In this document: one piece after another, positions 11,759 through 20,482 of the stretch
Layout of the letters: each line of letters opens with the position of its first letter
How positions within the stretch are numbered: the stretch's first letter is position 1
Assembly: GCF_000585375.1 (NCBI RefSeq)
Contig: NZ_KK073874.1
Span: 4,555,151-4,619,150 of the forward strand
Direction: 5' to 3'
Origin: Cryptosporangium arvum DSM 44712
GTDB taxonomy: Bacteria > Actinomycetota > Actinomycetes > Mycobacteriales > Cryptosporangiaceae
Length of the DNA stretch: 64,000 nucleotides
Notes under the pieces: generated by a model
Told to the model about the DNA's origin: nothing
Seen by the model: only the letters and a program-made list of their open reading frames with translations
Databases searched by the model: none
Program-made: the position numbers and the translations under genes

Positions 11759-12911
11759 AGTAGTCGGGCAGCGTCATCGCCGAGTGCGCCGGGTTGGCGT
11801 CGGCCGGGATCTCGCTCAGCTGACGCAGCATCGTGTTGCGCCGTTCCAGCGTCGCCGCCGTCGACGGGAACATCGTGGCCTCCCCGGCGGTGACCTGCGC
11901 CTGGTTCACCTCGACGAAGTCACGCATGGACTTCTCGTACGCGGTGAACGCCGCCGTGTGGTCGGTGTGCGCGGCCAGCTCTCCGGCCAGCACGTAGGCA
12001 CCGACCAGCGCCAGGCTCGAGCCCTGCCCGGTCAGGAACGACGGCGCGTACGCCGCGTCGCCGACCAGCGCGACCCGCCCCTGCGACCAGCGCGGGAGGT
12101 GGATCTGGCTGACCACGTCGAAGAACAGGTCGTCGGAGGCGCGCATCGCGTCGAGCATGGCGGGGATCTCCCACTCCTGGTCGGTGAAGACCGACTCGAT
12201 CAGCCGGCGCTGGGCGGCCGGGTCGCGGTGCGCGTCCAGCGGCGGCTCGGGCAGGCTGAAGTTGAGGAACGCGTGCACGGACGCGGGGGTGTCGCCGACC
12301 GCGAAGAGCGCCGCGGCCCGCCCCGGCACGTTCCACATCACGCCCTCGTGGGAGAGCCCGAGCCGGTTGGGCATGCCGAACCCGGCGAACGAGTACCCGA
12401 TGTAGCGGTGGTACTGCTCCTCCGGCCCCAGGATCAGCCCCCGGGTGCGCGAGTGCAGGCCGTCGGCGCCGATGACCAGGTCGAACGTCCGGCGGGCTCC
12501 GCTCTCGAACCGCACCTCGCGGTCGTCGATCGCGGCGATCGAGTCGGTGAAGAGGATCTCGACGTCGTCGCGGATCGTGTCGTAGAGCATCGTCGTGAGG
12601 TCGCCGCGCCGGATCTCGAGGTCGGCGTTCTCGCTCTTGGTGAGCGTGACCGGGTTGAGCGAGGTCAGCAGGCTCCCGTCCGGGTTGAGGAACGAGATGC
12701 GGCGGGTGTCCACGTGGGCGTCGCGTAACCCGGGGAGCAGCCCCATCCGGTCGACGACACCGAGCGCGGTCCCGCGGATGTCGATCGGGTAGCCGCCGCC
12801 GCGCAGCGCGTCGGCCTTCTCGACGATCGTGACGTCGAAGCCGTAGCGGCGCAGCCAGTAGGCGACGGTGGGTCCGGCGATGCTGGCACCGGACACGAGA
12901 ACAGATGTCAT
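11754..12911 (-). CDS. FAD-dependent aromatic-type monooxygenase
   Basis: 385-aa group A flavoprotein monooxygenase (PHBH/TetX fold). The ATG at 12911 is preferred over one at 12923 because TTGGAGAAACCG gives it a proper ribosome site, whereas the upstream ATG overlaps the operator. The N-terminal GxGxxG-type loop is VSGASIAGPTVAYWLRRYG. The DG motif is VIGADGLHSRTRG (about 145-157) and the GD motif is RVALVGDAAYAPSFLTGQG (about 275-293). The family hydroxylates aromatic or tetracycline-like substrates with NAD(P)H and O2. It is divergent from a MarR repressor across two matching palindromes, so it is very likely induced by the phenolic or drug-like compound that MarR senses; the compound is unknown. 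Confidence 0.88.
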   Translation of the reverse strand: MTSVLVSGASIAGPTVAYWLRRYGFDVTIVEKADALRGGGYPIDIRGTALGVVDRMGLLPGLRDAHVDTRRISFLNPDGSLLTSLNPVTLTKSENADLEIRRGDLTTMLYDTIRDDVEILFTDSIAAIDDREVRFESGARRTFDLVIGADGLHSRTRGLILGPEEQYHRYIGYSFAGFGMPNRLGLSHEGVMWNVPGRAAALFAVGDTPASVHAFLNFSLPEPPLDAHRDPAAQRRLIESVFTDQEWEIPAMLDAMRASDDLFFDVVSQIHLPRWSQGRVALVGDAAYAPSFLTGQGSSLALVGAYVLAGELAAHTDHTAAFTAYEKSMRDFVEVNQAQVTAGEATMFPSTAATLERRNTMLRQLSEIPADANPAHSAMTLPDYS

Positions 12912-12923
12912 CGGTTTCTCCAA

Positions 12924-12938
12924 TACCTAAGTTAGGTA
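12924..12938. promoter_or_regulatory. MarR operator 1 (monooxygenase side)
   Basis: TACCTAAGTTAGGTA is a 15-bp palindrome with only the central base unpaired, located 13-27 bases upstream of the monooxygenase ATG. A near-identical copy sits just before the divergent marR start. MarR proteins bind palindromes of this length, so this is the expected autoregulatory operator pair. Confidence 0.75.
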
Positions 12939-12995
12939 AGCTTTCTCGGCGCAGACCGGGGCCGGCGGCCCCGCGCTGCGACAGGACCAACTATA

Positions 12996-13010
12996 TACCT
13001 AACTTAGGCA
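12996..13010. promoter_or_regulatory. MarR operator 2 (marR side)
   Basis: TACCTAACTTAGGCA matches operator 1 read on the other strand with one mismatch. The centres are 72 bp apart, close to seven helical turns, so both sites lie on the same DNA face. It ends only 5 bases before the marR ATG, which lacks a clear ribosome site and may be leaderless. Confidence 0.75.
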
Positions 13011-13015
13011 TCTAT

Positions 13016-13498
13016 ATGAGCGACGACGAAGAGTTCGCGGGGGTTTTCGGCGGCATCACCCGGTTGGGCAACGCGATCCGCCGCGGCCGGCTCGAGGAGC
13101 GCGCCATGCAGCGGTCCGGCATCGAGCTCGACCGGCCCGCCCTGACGATCCTCATCACGCTGCAGACCGCGGACCAGCCGCTGCGCATCGGGGAGATCGC
13201 GACCCGCATGCAGGTCGTCGGCCCGCACGTCACCCGGCTCCTTCCCGACCTGGAGAAACGCGGTCTGGTCCAGCGCGTCGTCGACCCCGACGACCAGCGC
13301 GCCCGCCTGATCGCGACGACCGACGAGGGCACCCGCACGGTGCAGCGCTACCTCGGCACCGTGCTGGGCTGGATGCGCGAGTCGCTCGCCGACTGGTCCG
13401 CCGAGGACCGCGCGACGCTGCTGACCCTGCTGCAACGCTTCGCCGACGACTTCGCCGCCCGCGTCGCCCGCCTCGACGACGAGGACGACGCGGGCTAG
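13016..13498 (+). CDS. MarR family transcriptional regulator
   Basis: 160-aa winged-helix repressor. The start is the ATG at 13016; longer frames run through the operator. The helix-turn-helix and wing occupy about residues 55-110: LRIGEIATRMQVVGPHVTRL forms the recognition region and VVDPDDQRARLI is the typical MarR wing with its DxRxxR motif. Flanking helices form the dimer interface. It probably represses itself and the divergent monooxygenase via the two TACCTAA palindromes and is released by a small aromatic ligand. Its TAG stop shares the CTAG tetranucleotide with the stop of the convergent kinase gene. Confidence 0.9.
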   Translation: MSDDEEFAGVFGGITRLGNAIRRGRLEERAMQRSGIELDRPALTILITLQTADQPLRIGEIATRMQVVGPHVTRLLPDLEKRGLVQRVVDPDDQRARLIATTDEGTRTVQRYLGTVLGWMRESLADWSAEDRATLLTLLQRFADDFAARVARLDDEDDAG

Positions 13499-16400
13499 CT
13501 CACGACCCGGTCGCGGCCGGCCCGTTTGGCCTCGTAGAGCTTGGCGTCGGCGGCGTCGATGAGGGTGCTCGGCGTCCCGCCGACGGCGACGGTGGCCGAG
13601 GCGACCCCGATGCTCACCGTGACGTGCCCGCGCTCGGTGCGCTCGTGCGGCAGCCGCAGCTCGGCCACCGCGCCCGCCATCCGGAACGCGACCGCGTGCG
13701 CTCCCTTGACGTCGGTGTCGGGCATGACGACCGCGAACTCCTCGCCGCCGTACCGGGCGACCACGTCGGACTGCCGGACCTGCAGTCCGAGCGTGTCGGC
13801 GATCGTGCGCAGGCACTCGTCGCCGGCCGGGTGGCCGTAGTGGTCGTTGTAGAGCTTGAAGAAGTCGATGTCGAGCATCGCGACGGCCAGCGGTTCGCCG
13901 GTGCGCCCGGCCCGCGACCACTCGGCGTCGAGCATCTCGGTGAGGCGCCGCCGGTTCGCGACCCCGGTCAGCGGGTCGGTGAGGCTCAGCTGTTCCAGCC
14001 GCCGGTTGGCCTCGGCGAGCTCCTGGGTGCGCTCGGCGACCTTCTGCTCCAGCGACGTGTAGAGCAGCGCGTTGTCCAGCGACACGGCCAGCTGCCCGGC
14101 GATCAGCGTCACCGCGTCCAGCCGGTCGGCCGAGAACGCGCCGGTGCTGAGCGTGTTGGTCAGCACGAGCACGGCCCACGGCGCGCCCCGGTACTCGATC
14201 GGGACGACGAGGAGCGAACACCGCTCCTGGCCGGCGACGTAGGGATCCGACCCGAACCGCTCGTCGGTCGTGGCGTCGTCGACGAGCAGCGGCCGGTTGC
14301 TCCGCCGGACGTACCGGAACGCGGTGAGCGGAAGGCGGTCCCCGGCCTCGTCGACCGGGATCCGCGCCCCGTCCGCCCCGAGCACCGCCCAGTCACCGTC
14401 GTTGTGCAGCGCGACCTCCACCGTGGTGGCGCCGCTGACCGAGCCGAGCACGTCGACGATCCGGCGTCGCAGGCGCTCCAGGTTGGTCTCCGAGCTCAGC
14501 GCCCGCGAGGCGCTCAGCACCCCCAGCAGGTCGAGCGCGCCGGACGAGAGCCGGTTCGACGCCCGCGGGTCCGGCCGGACCGTCCCGGCCAGCTCCGGGA
14601 ACTCCGCGTCCAGGTGGGCGGTCTTCGCCTGCGCGCCCCAGATCGTGTACTCGGCCCGGGCCCGCTCGAGCAGCAGCGCGCCGCCGTAGGGCAGGCCGGT
14701 CCGGACGGCGAAGCGCCCGGCCCGCTCCGCGAACCAGGCCCGCTGCCACCGCGACGTCCCGGCGGCGGCGCGGCGGACCGCCTCGTCGTAGGCCGTCCGG
14801 GCGGTCTCCACGTCGCCGCGGACCGCGGCCAGCTCGGCGTCGAGGAAGACCGGGAGGTGCGCGAACCGCTGCGGTGCGTCGGCGGCGCGGGCCGCGATCC
14901 ACGCGCGTTCGGCCGCGAGCTCCGCCCGGTCGCCGCCGTCCCAGATCAGCGCCAGCGCGCGCAGGAAGTGCGCGTCGAGCATCATCGGCATCCCGGCCAG
15001 GTTCGGCAGCGGACCGGTCACCGCGGCGGTGTGGGCCGACAGCGCGTCCGGGTGCTCGAACAACGCGGCCAGGAACGCCTGGGTGAGGTGGTACCCGACG
15101 ACCTCGTGGAGGTCGTCGGGCGGTGGCCCGAACGGGGTGTCGTCGCCCCGGAGCCGGGCGACGAGCGTGTCGTAGTGCTGGACGAATCCGGTGACCTGGT
15201 CGTTACCGCTGCGTGCGCCGTAGGCCGTCGCGTCGTTGACCTCGTTCGCGACCTCGTGCAGGTTCGGCGCGTGCCCGAGCAGCAGCGTGACCGACACCAG
15301 GTAGGTGAACGCCGCGCTCAACAGGTCACCGCAGCGGACCAGCTCGTCGTGGGCCTCCCGGGCCAGGACGACGTGCGCACGCGGTTCGTCGAACCAGTGT
15401 CCGGTGGACATGACGTACAGGAAGCGCGCCTTGGCGGTCCCGGCCTCGTAGCCGCGGGCCGCACCCACCGCGATCAGCGGCGGCAGCAGCCGCCGGCCGA
15501 ACCGGTGGTCGCCACGCACGTCGCCCGCGACGACGGTGAGGTCGCCGAGCGCACCGATCAGCGCGGGCGAGGGGCCGTGCTCGATCCACAGCCGGGCGCA
15601 CTCCAGCACCAGCCAGTGCATGCGGGACCGATCGAGGAAGTGCGTGGGCGGGATGAGCCGGTAGGCCAGCGCGCCGATCGCCGCGACCGACGGGTCGTCC
15701 GCCTCCGGCCGGTCGGCGTCCGCCTCCGGGCCGCCCGCGGCCAGCCAGGCGTCGACCCGCTCCAGGCCCGCGGTCACCGCCGGTCCGAGGTCGCCGGGGA
15801 CGTCGACGCCGAGGGTGCGCAGGTACGCGAATCCCAGCGCCACCGCCTCGGGGGTCCGGCGCCGGTTGGTCAGGCTGGTGATCTGCACGCAAGTGGCGTC
15901 CAGGCGGGCCAGCGGGCTCACGTCGTCCTGGGCCAGTAGCCAGTCGTAGACGCGGTCGGCGTCGGCCGGGCGGCCCAGGGCGTACAACGCGGCGTGGCGC
16001 TGGGTGGCCAGGTCGACGTCGAGCCCGGCGAGCGACTCGGCGGCCGCCAGCAGCCGGTCCACGGTCACGTAGTTGCTCGTCGACAGGGCGTGGGCGGCCG
16101 CGCGGCGGCACAGCGCCGCGACGTCGGCCCGCTCGGCGGGGTCGGTCAGCGCGCCGAGCACCGCCAGGTACTGGGCGGCCGCGGCGGCGGTCCACCGGGG
16201 CACCGCGGCCAGCCGGCGCGCGACCGCCAGCCGGAACCCGGCGTCGTCGCGGTGCCCCAGCCGCGCTCTGGTCGCCTGCTGGATCCGGTCGTGCGCGAAG
16301 CGGACCGCTCCGGTCGACGGGTCGGCGACCAGCAGCCCGTCCTCCAGCGCCGGGCGCAGCCGGTCGGTCAGCACCGGCCCGGCCAACCCGGTCGCGTCGG

Positions 16401-18189
16401 TCAGCAGGTCCGCGTCCACCTCGCCGCCGAGGCAGCCCAGCACCTCCAGGATCGCGGCGGTGTCGTCCGGGAGCCGGTCGAGGTGGGCGGCGACCACGTC
16501 GGCCGGCCCGCGCAGGTGCACGCTCCGGCGGACGACGTCCGGGTCCCACGTCCAGCCCCGCTCGTCGAGTTCCAGCACGCCGTCGCGGCGCAGCAGGTTG
16601 ATCACCTCGACGGTGTCGAACGGGTTGCCGCCGGTGTACGCGGTGATCTCGGCGGCCAGATCGCCGACCTCGTCGCGCTCCATCCGGAGCATGTCGGCCA
16701 GCAGTTCCCCGACGTCGCCGGGGGCGAGCGTGCGCAGCTCGATCCGGGGCACGCCCCGGCTCTGCCACCGGGTCAGCAGCGGGGTGAGCGGATGCGCCTC
16801 GTCGACCTCGTCGCTGCGGTAGGCGACCACCACGAACAGCCCCGGGATCGGCGCGTCGCCGGCCAGCCGGTCGAGCAGCTCCAGCGGCGCCGGCCCGGAC
16901 CACTGCACGTCGTCGATCACGACGACGACCGGCCGCTGCGGCCGAGCCACGGTGCGCAGGATCTCGATCGCGGCGTGGAGGAGCTGGGCCCGGATCGTCG
17001 CCGGATCGGTCGATGCCGGCGCGTCCTGCTTGTCGAGCAGCACGCAGAACTCCGGGAGCGGCGCGAGGAAGTCGACGGCGCGGCCCAGCCGCTCCCGGAG
17101 GAGCTCGCGGACCGGCTCCAGCTCGGCTTCGGGCTGGGCCAGCAGCAGCCGGCCCACCGCGCGGATCGCCGCCACCGCGCCCCCGGCCGCCGGGTCCAGC
17201 CGCAGCTGGTCGAACTTTCCCCCGACGAACCAGCCGCCGGCCGCCGCGACGGTGGGCCTCAGCTCGTCGATCAGCCGCGACTTCCCGGCGCCGCACTCCC
17301 CGCTGACCAGCAGCAGCGGCGTGTCGCCGGCGGTGAAGGCGTGGCGCAGCGCGGTCACCTCGGCGGTCCGGCCGATCAGCGTCGACGGCGCGGCCAGCCG
17401 CAGCGGGAAGTCCCGCTGGCCGAGCGGGAACCGCGCGCCGGGGTCGTCGAGGACCCGGCGCAGGTCGAAGAGCAGCCCCCGGGCGCTCTGGTAGCGGCGG
17501 TCCGGCTCCTTCTCCAGCAGCCGCAGGACGATCGCCGAGAACGCGGCCGGCACCGCGGGGTTGCGTCGCGACGGCGGCTCGGGGGTGCGGGTCAGGTGGT
17601 CGCGGATCAGCCGCATCGGGTCGCCGGACCCGAACGGCGGCTCGCCGGTGGCCAGCTCGTACAGCGTCGCGCCGAGGGCGTACAGGTCCGTGCGCTGGTC
17701 GATCGGGTTCCCGGTGCGGCCGGACTGCTCGGGCGCCAGGTAGGGGAGCGACCCGGTGATCTCGCGCTCGGCGGTGAAGGCCGGGCGCTCCTCGGCGAAC
17801 GTCGTCGCCAGATCGAAGTCGATGAGCGTCGGCCGGTCCCCGGCCAGCACGATGTTCGCCGGGTTGAGGTCCTTGTGGGTGACGCCACGCGCGTGCATCC
17901 GCGCGACCGCGTCGGCCAGGCGCGGTGCCAACCGCAGCAGCGTGGGCACGTCGACCCCACCCAGCGCCTCGCCGCCGTCGTCGTGCAGCTCGAGGTAGCC
18001 GCTGGTGTGGCCGGCCAGCTGGGCGACGCCGGGCACACCGACCAGGCGTTCGAGCACGGCCCGTTCGGTGTCCAGGCGGCGGGCCGCGTCCGCGCCGAAG
18101 TACTCCTTGCGGATGACGCCGGAGCCGTCCGGAATCAGGGTACGGGTCACCCACGTGCGCTCACTCCGGTAGAGAACCTGCTCCCGCAC
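13495..18189 (-). CDS. Giant Ser/Thr kinase - AAA ATPase - GAF - GGDEF signalling protein
   Basis: 1564-aa multidomain protein starting at GTG 18189 after AAAGGA. Order: a protein-kinase domain (about 1-265; catalytic loop HKDLNPAN with Asp107, IDFDLAT where DFG is changed to DFD, and YLAPEQ); an AAA_16/STAND-like ATPase (about 270-640; Walker A GECGAGKS with Lys303, VVVVIDDVQWSG as Walker B); a long helical TPR-like region (about 640-1180); a GAF domain (about 1200-1370); a coiled coil (LEQKVAERTQELAEANRRLE); and a C-terminal diguanylate cyclase with GGEEF at 1481-1485 and the metal-binding DIDFFKLYND. No transmembrane segment is seen. The layout is the predicted-ATPase/kinase family (COG3899) with a diguanylate cyclase output, so it probably couples a cytoplasmic cue to c-di-GMP synthesis. 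The kinase may be weakly active given the altered DFG. Confidence 0.9.
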   Translation of the reverse strand: MREQVLYRSERTWVTRTLIPDGSGVIRKEYFGADAARRLDTERAVLERLVGVPGVAQLAGHTSGYLELHDDGGEALGGVDVPTLLRLAPRLADAVARMHARGVTHKDLNPANIVLAGDRPTLIDFDLATTFAEERPAFTAEREITGSLPYLAPEQSGRTGNPIDQRTDLYALGATLYELATGEPPFGSGDPMRLIRDHLTRTPEPPSRRNPAVPAAFSAIVLRLLEKEPDRRYQSARGLLFDLRRVLDDPGARFPLGQRDFPLRLAAPSTLIGRTAEVTALRHAFTAGDTPLLLVSGECGAGKSRLIDELRPTVAAAGGWFVGGKFDQLRLDPAAGGAVAAIRAVGRLLLAQPEAELEPVRELLRERLGRAVDFLAPLPEFCVLLDKQDAPASTDPATIRAQLLHAAIEILRTVARPQRPVVVVIDDVQWSGPAPLELLDRLAGDAPIPGLFVVVAYRSDEVDEAHPLTPLLTRWQSRGVPRIELRTLAPGDVGELLADMLRMERDEVGDLAAEITAYTGGNPFDTVEVINLLRRDGVLELDERGWTWDPDVVRRSVHLRGPADVVAAHLDRLPDDTAAILEVLGCLGGEVDADLLTDATGLAGPVLTDRLRPALEDGLLVADPSTGAVRFAHDRIQQATRARLGHRDDAGFRLAVARRLAAVPRWTAAAAAQYLAVLGALTDPAERADVAALCRRAAAHALSTSNYVTVDRLLAAAESLAGLDVDLATQRHAALYALGRPADADRVYDWLLAQDDVSPLARLDATCVQITSLTNRRRTPEAVALGFAYLRTLGVDVPGDLGPAVTAGLERVDAWLAAGGPEADADRPEADDPSVAAIGALAYRLIPPTHFLDRSRMHWLVLECARLWIEHGPSPALIGALGDLTVVAGDVRGDHRFGRRLLPPLIAVGAARGYEAGTAKARFLYVMSTGHWFDEPRAHVVLAREAHDELVRCGDLLSAAFTYLVSVTLLLGHAPNLHEVANEVNDATAYGARSGNDQVTGFVQHYDTLVARLRGDDTPFGPPPDDLHEVVGYHLTQAFLAALFEHPDALSAHTAAVTGPLPNLAGMPMMLDAHFLRALALIWDGGDRAELAAERAWIAARAADAPQRFAHLPVFLDAELAAVRGDVETARTAYDEAVRRAAAGTSRWQRAWFAERAGRFAVRTGLPYGGALLLERARAEYTIWGAQAKTAHLDAEFPELAGTVRPDPRASNRLSSGALDLLGVLSASRALSSETNLERLRRRIVDVLGSVSGATTVEVALHNDGDWAVLGADGARIPVDEAGDRLPLTAFRYVRRSNRPLLVDDATTDERFGSDPYVAGQERCSLLVVPIEYRGAPWAVLVLTNTLSTGAFSADRLDAVTLIAGQLAVSLDNALLYTSLEQKVAERTQELAEANRRLEQLSLTDPLTGVANRRRLTEMLDAEWSRAGRTGEPLAVAMLDIDFFKLYNDHYGHPAGDECLRTIADTLGLQVRQSDVVARYGGEEFAVVMPDTDVKGAHAVAFRMAGAVAELRLPHERTERGHVTVSIGVASATVAVGGTPSTLIDAADAKLYEAKRAGRDRVVS

Positions 18190-18219
18190 GTTCCTTTATC
18201 GGCGGCCCGACCTGGGGCC

Positions 18220-18999
18220 TTAGCGCATCTCCCCGGCTCCGGCCGGTCGGCTCACGGCCGTCGAGAGCCGGTGGGCCTCGGCCAGCAGCAGACGCCCGAG
18301 CTGGGGCCGCCGGTGCGGCGCGAACCGGTGCGCGACGCCGGTGAGGCTCAGCGCCCCGACCGGCTCCGACCGCGCGTCGAACACGGCCGCGCCCATGCCC
18401 CAGCTGCCTTCGACGATCAGCCCCGGGTTGACCGCGTAGCCGTCCCTGCGGGTCTCGGCGATCCGGCCGCGGAGCGCGTCGGGCGCGTGCTCCGGGCCGT
18501 GGGCGGCGGTGCGGCCGGCGCGCGACAGGTAGCGCTCGACGTCGGGATCGGGCAGGTAGGCGAGGATCGCCAGACCGGCGGACGCGACGCCGAGCGGGAA
18601 CCGGATCCCCTCGTGGAGCACGTGGGAGCGGATCGGGAAGCTGCCGTCCTCGCGGAGCAGGCAGACGGTCTCGTCGCCGCGCCGGACCGAGAAGAACGCG
18701 CTCTCGCCGGTCGCGTCGGCGAGCCGGCGCACCGACGGCTGGGCCAGCGCGGTGACGTCGTAGCGGGCCGCCGCGGCCGTGCCCAGCAGGTACAGCTCCG
18801 GCCCGAGCTGCCAGCGACCGGCCGGATCGCGGTCGACCAGGCCCTCGCCGAGCAGGCCGGAGAGCAGCCGGTGGGCGGTCGGCCGGGCCAGCCCCGTCGC
18901 GCGTGCCAGCTCCGAGGTCGTCGCGCCGCCGGGCTCGTGGGTGGAGAGCGCCCGGAGCACGGCCGCGGCACGCCCCAGCACGTCGATCGGTGCGTTCAC
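18220..18999 (-). CDS. IclR family transcriptional regulator
   Basis: 259-aa regulator. GTG at 18999 is chosen because IclR homology begins at once (IDVLGRAAAVLRALS) and the length is then typical; the longer frame invades the divergent scoA promoter. The winged helix spans about residues 5-65 (TTSELARATGLARPTAHRLL is the recognition helix). The effector-binding IclR domain follows (about 75-250: PLGVASAGLAILAYLPD, EGSWGMGAAVFDARSEPVGALSLTG). It is divergent from the 3-oxoacid CoA-transferase genes, an arrangement typical of PcaR-like control of beta-ketoadipate or ketone-body catabolism, so it likely controls scoAB. Confidence 0.88.
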   Translation of the reverse strand: MNAPIDVLGRAAAVLRALSTHEPGGATTSELARATGLARPTAHRLLSGLLGEGLVDRDPAGRWQLGPELYLLGTAAAARYDVTALAQPSVRRLADATGESAFFSVRRGDETVCLLREDGSFPIRSHVLHEGIRFPLGVASAGLAILAYLPDPDVERYLSRAGRTAAHGPEHAPDALRGRIAETRRDGYAVNPGLIVEGSWGMGAAVFDARSEPVGALSLTGVAHRFAPHRRPQLGRLLLAEAHRLSTAVSRPAGAGEMR

Positions 19000-19103
19000 C
19001 CAGTGGACGCTACTCGCGCCGGTCGTCCGCTGGCCGGTCTGTTGGCGTTCGTTCAGCGGCCGACCGTTGACGGCGGGGACGGCGGCGGCGAGCATCTGCG
19101 GCC

Positions 19104-19856
19104 ATGCACAAAGTCGTGGAGAGCGCCGCCGCCGCGGTCGCTGACGTTCCGGACGGCGCGACGCTGTCCGTCGGTGGATTCGGGCTGTGCGGGATCCCGT
19201 CGGTGCTGATCCAGGCCCTGCTGGAGGCCGGAACGCGCGACCTCGAGGTCGTGTCGAACAACGCCGGGGTCGACGACTGGGGGCTGGGTGTGCTGCTCGG
19301 TGCCCACCGGCTGCGCCGGATCGTCGCCTCCTACGTGGGGGAGAACAAGGAGTTCGCGCGCCAGTACCTGGCCGGCGAGCTTGAGGTCGAGCTGACCCCG
19401 CAGGGCACGCTCGCTGAGCGGATGCGCGCCGGTGGGTCCGGTATCCCCGCGTTCTTCACCGTGACCGGGGCCGGCACCCAGGTCGCCGACGGTGGCCTGC
19501 CCTGGAAGTACGGGTCCGACGGTTCGGTCCTGGTGGCCTCCCCGCCCAAGGAGACCCGCGAGTTCGGCGGCCGCGAGCACGTGCTCGAGGAAGCGATCGT
19601 CGCCGACTTCGGCCTGGTGCGGGCCTGGAAGGGCGACCGGCACGGCAACCTCGTCTTCCGCCGCGCGGCGCGCAACTTCAACCCGCTCGCCGCGATGTGC
19701 GGCCGGGTCACGATCGCCGAGGTCGAGCACCTGGTCGAGCCGGGCGAGATCGACCCCGACGACGTGCACACGCCGGGCGTCTACGTGCACCGGGTCGTGG
19801 CGCTGACGTCGTCGCAGGCCGCGGAGAAGCGGATCGAGAAGAGGACCGTGCGATGA
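19104..19856 (+). CDS. scoA: 3-oxoacid CoA-transferase subunit A
   Basis: 250-aa alpha subunit of a succinyl-CoA:3-ketoacid (or 3-oxoadipate) CoA-transferase. The N-terminus matches the family ([22 protein letters not shown]), followed by the CoA-binding [15 protein letters not shown] and the [20 protein letters not shown] segment. The C-terminal [18 protein letters not shown] resembles ScoA more than PcaI. With ScoB it moves CoA from succinyl-CoA to acetoacetate or 3-oxoadipate in ketone-body or aromatic breakdown. The stop overlaps the scoB ATG (ATGA). The divergent IclR gene is the probable regulator. Confidence 0.93.
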   Translation: MHKVVESAAAAVADVPDGATLSVGGFGLCGIPSVLIQALLEAGTRDLEVVSNNAGVDDWGLGVLLGAHRLRRIVASYVGENKEFARQYLAGELEVELTPQGTLAERMRAGGSGIPAFFTVTGAGTQVADGGLPWKYGSDGSVLVASPPKETREFGGREHVLEEAIVADFGLVRAWKGDRHGNLVFRRAARNFNPLAAMCGRVTIAEVEHLVEPGEIDPDDVHTPGVYVHRVVALTSSQAAEKRIEKRTVR

Positions 19857-20482
19857 GCTGGACCCGGGAGCAGATGGCCGCGCGGGCCGCAGCCGAGCTG
19901 ACCGACGGTTCGTACGTGAACCTCGGCATCGGGCTGCCCACGCTGGTACCCAACTACGTCCCCGACGACGTCGAACTGGTGCTGCAGAGCGAGAACGGCA
20001 TCCTCGGCGTCGGCGCCTACCCGGCCGACCCGGACGTCGACCCCGACCTGATCAACGCCGGCAAGGAGACCGTGACCGTCCGCCGCGGGGCGTCGTTCTT
20101 CGACTCGGCGACGTCGTTCGGCATGATCCGCGGCGGCAAGATCGACGCGGCGATCCTCGGCGCCATGCAGGTCTCCGCCGCCGGCGACCTGGCCAACTGG
20201 ATGATCCCCGGCAAGATGGTCAAAGGCATGGGCGGCGCGATGGACCTCGTCCACGGCGCGGCCCGGGTGATCGTGCTGATGGAGCACGTCGCCCGGGACG
20301 GCTCGTTCAAGATCGTCGACGAGTGCTCGCTGCCGTACACCGGCCGCCGGGTCGTGCACCGCATCATCACCGACCTGGCCGTGCTGGACGTGACCCCGGC
20401 CGGGTTGCGGCTGATGGAGCTCGCCCCGGGCGTCACCGAGGAGGAGGTCCGCTCGGCGACCGAACCTCCGCTGCTGACCTAG
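19853..20482 (+). CDS. scoB: 3-oxoacid CoA-transferase subunit B
   Basis: 209-aa catalytic beta subunit. The start overlaps scoA by 4 bases. Signatures are [17 protein letters not shown] and the SENGILGVG motif, whose Glu forms the covalent CoA thioester. Further family segments are the [27 protein letters not shown] stretch (about 125-150) and [13 protein letters not shown]. It should act with ScoA as a heterotetramer in the cytoplasm. The 3' end overlaps the convergent lactate oxidase-like gene by 50 bases, so the two transcripts are complementary at their ends. Confidence 0.93.
   Translation: MSWTREQMAARAAAELTDGSYVNLGIGLPTLVPNYVPDDVELVLQSENGILGVGAYPADPDVDPDLINAGKETVTVRRGASFFDSATSFGMIRGGKIDAAILGAMQVSAAGDLANWMIPGKMVKGMGGAMDLVHGAARVIVLMEHVARDGSFKIVDECSLPYTGRRVVHRIITDLAVLDVTPAGLRLMELAPGVTEEEVRSATEPPLLT

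Noticed and set aside
15994..19209. Long plus-strand open frame of 1071 codons
   Set aside because: Antisense to the kinase-ATPase-GGDEF gene and IclR; no recognisable domain and repetitive Arg/Gly/Pro content.
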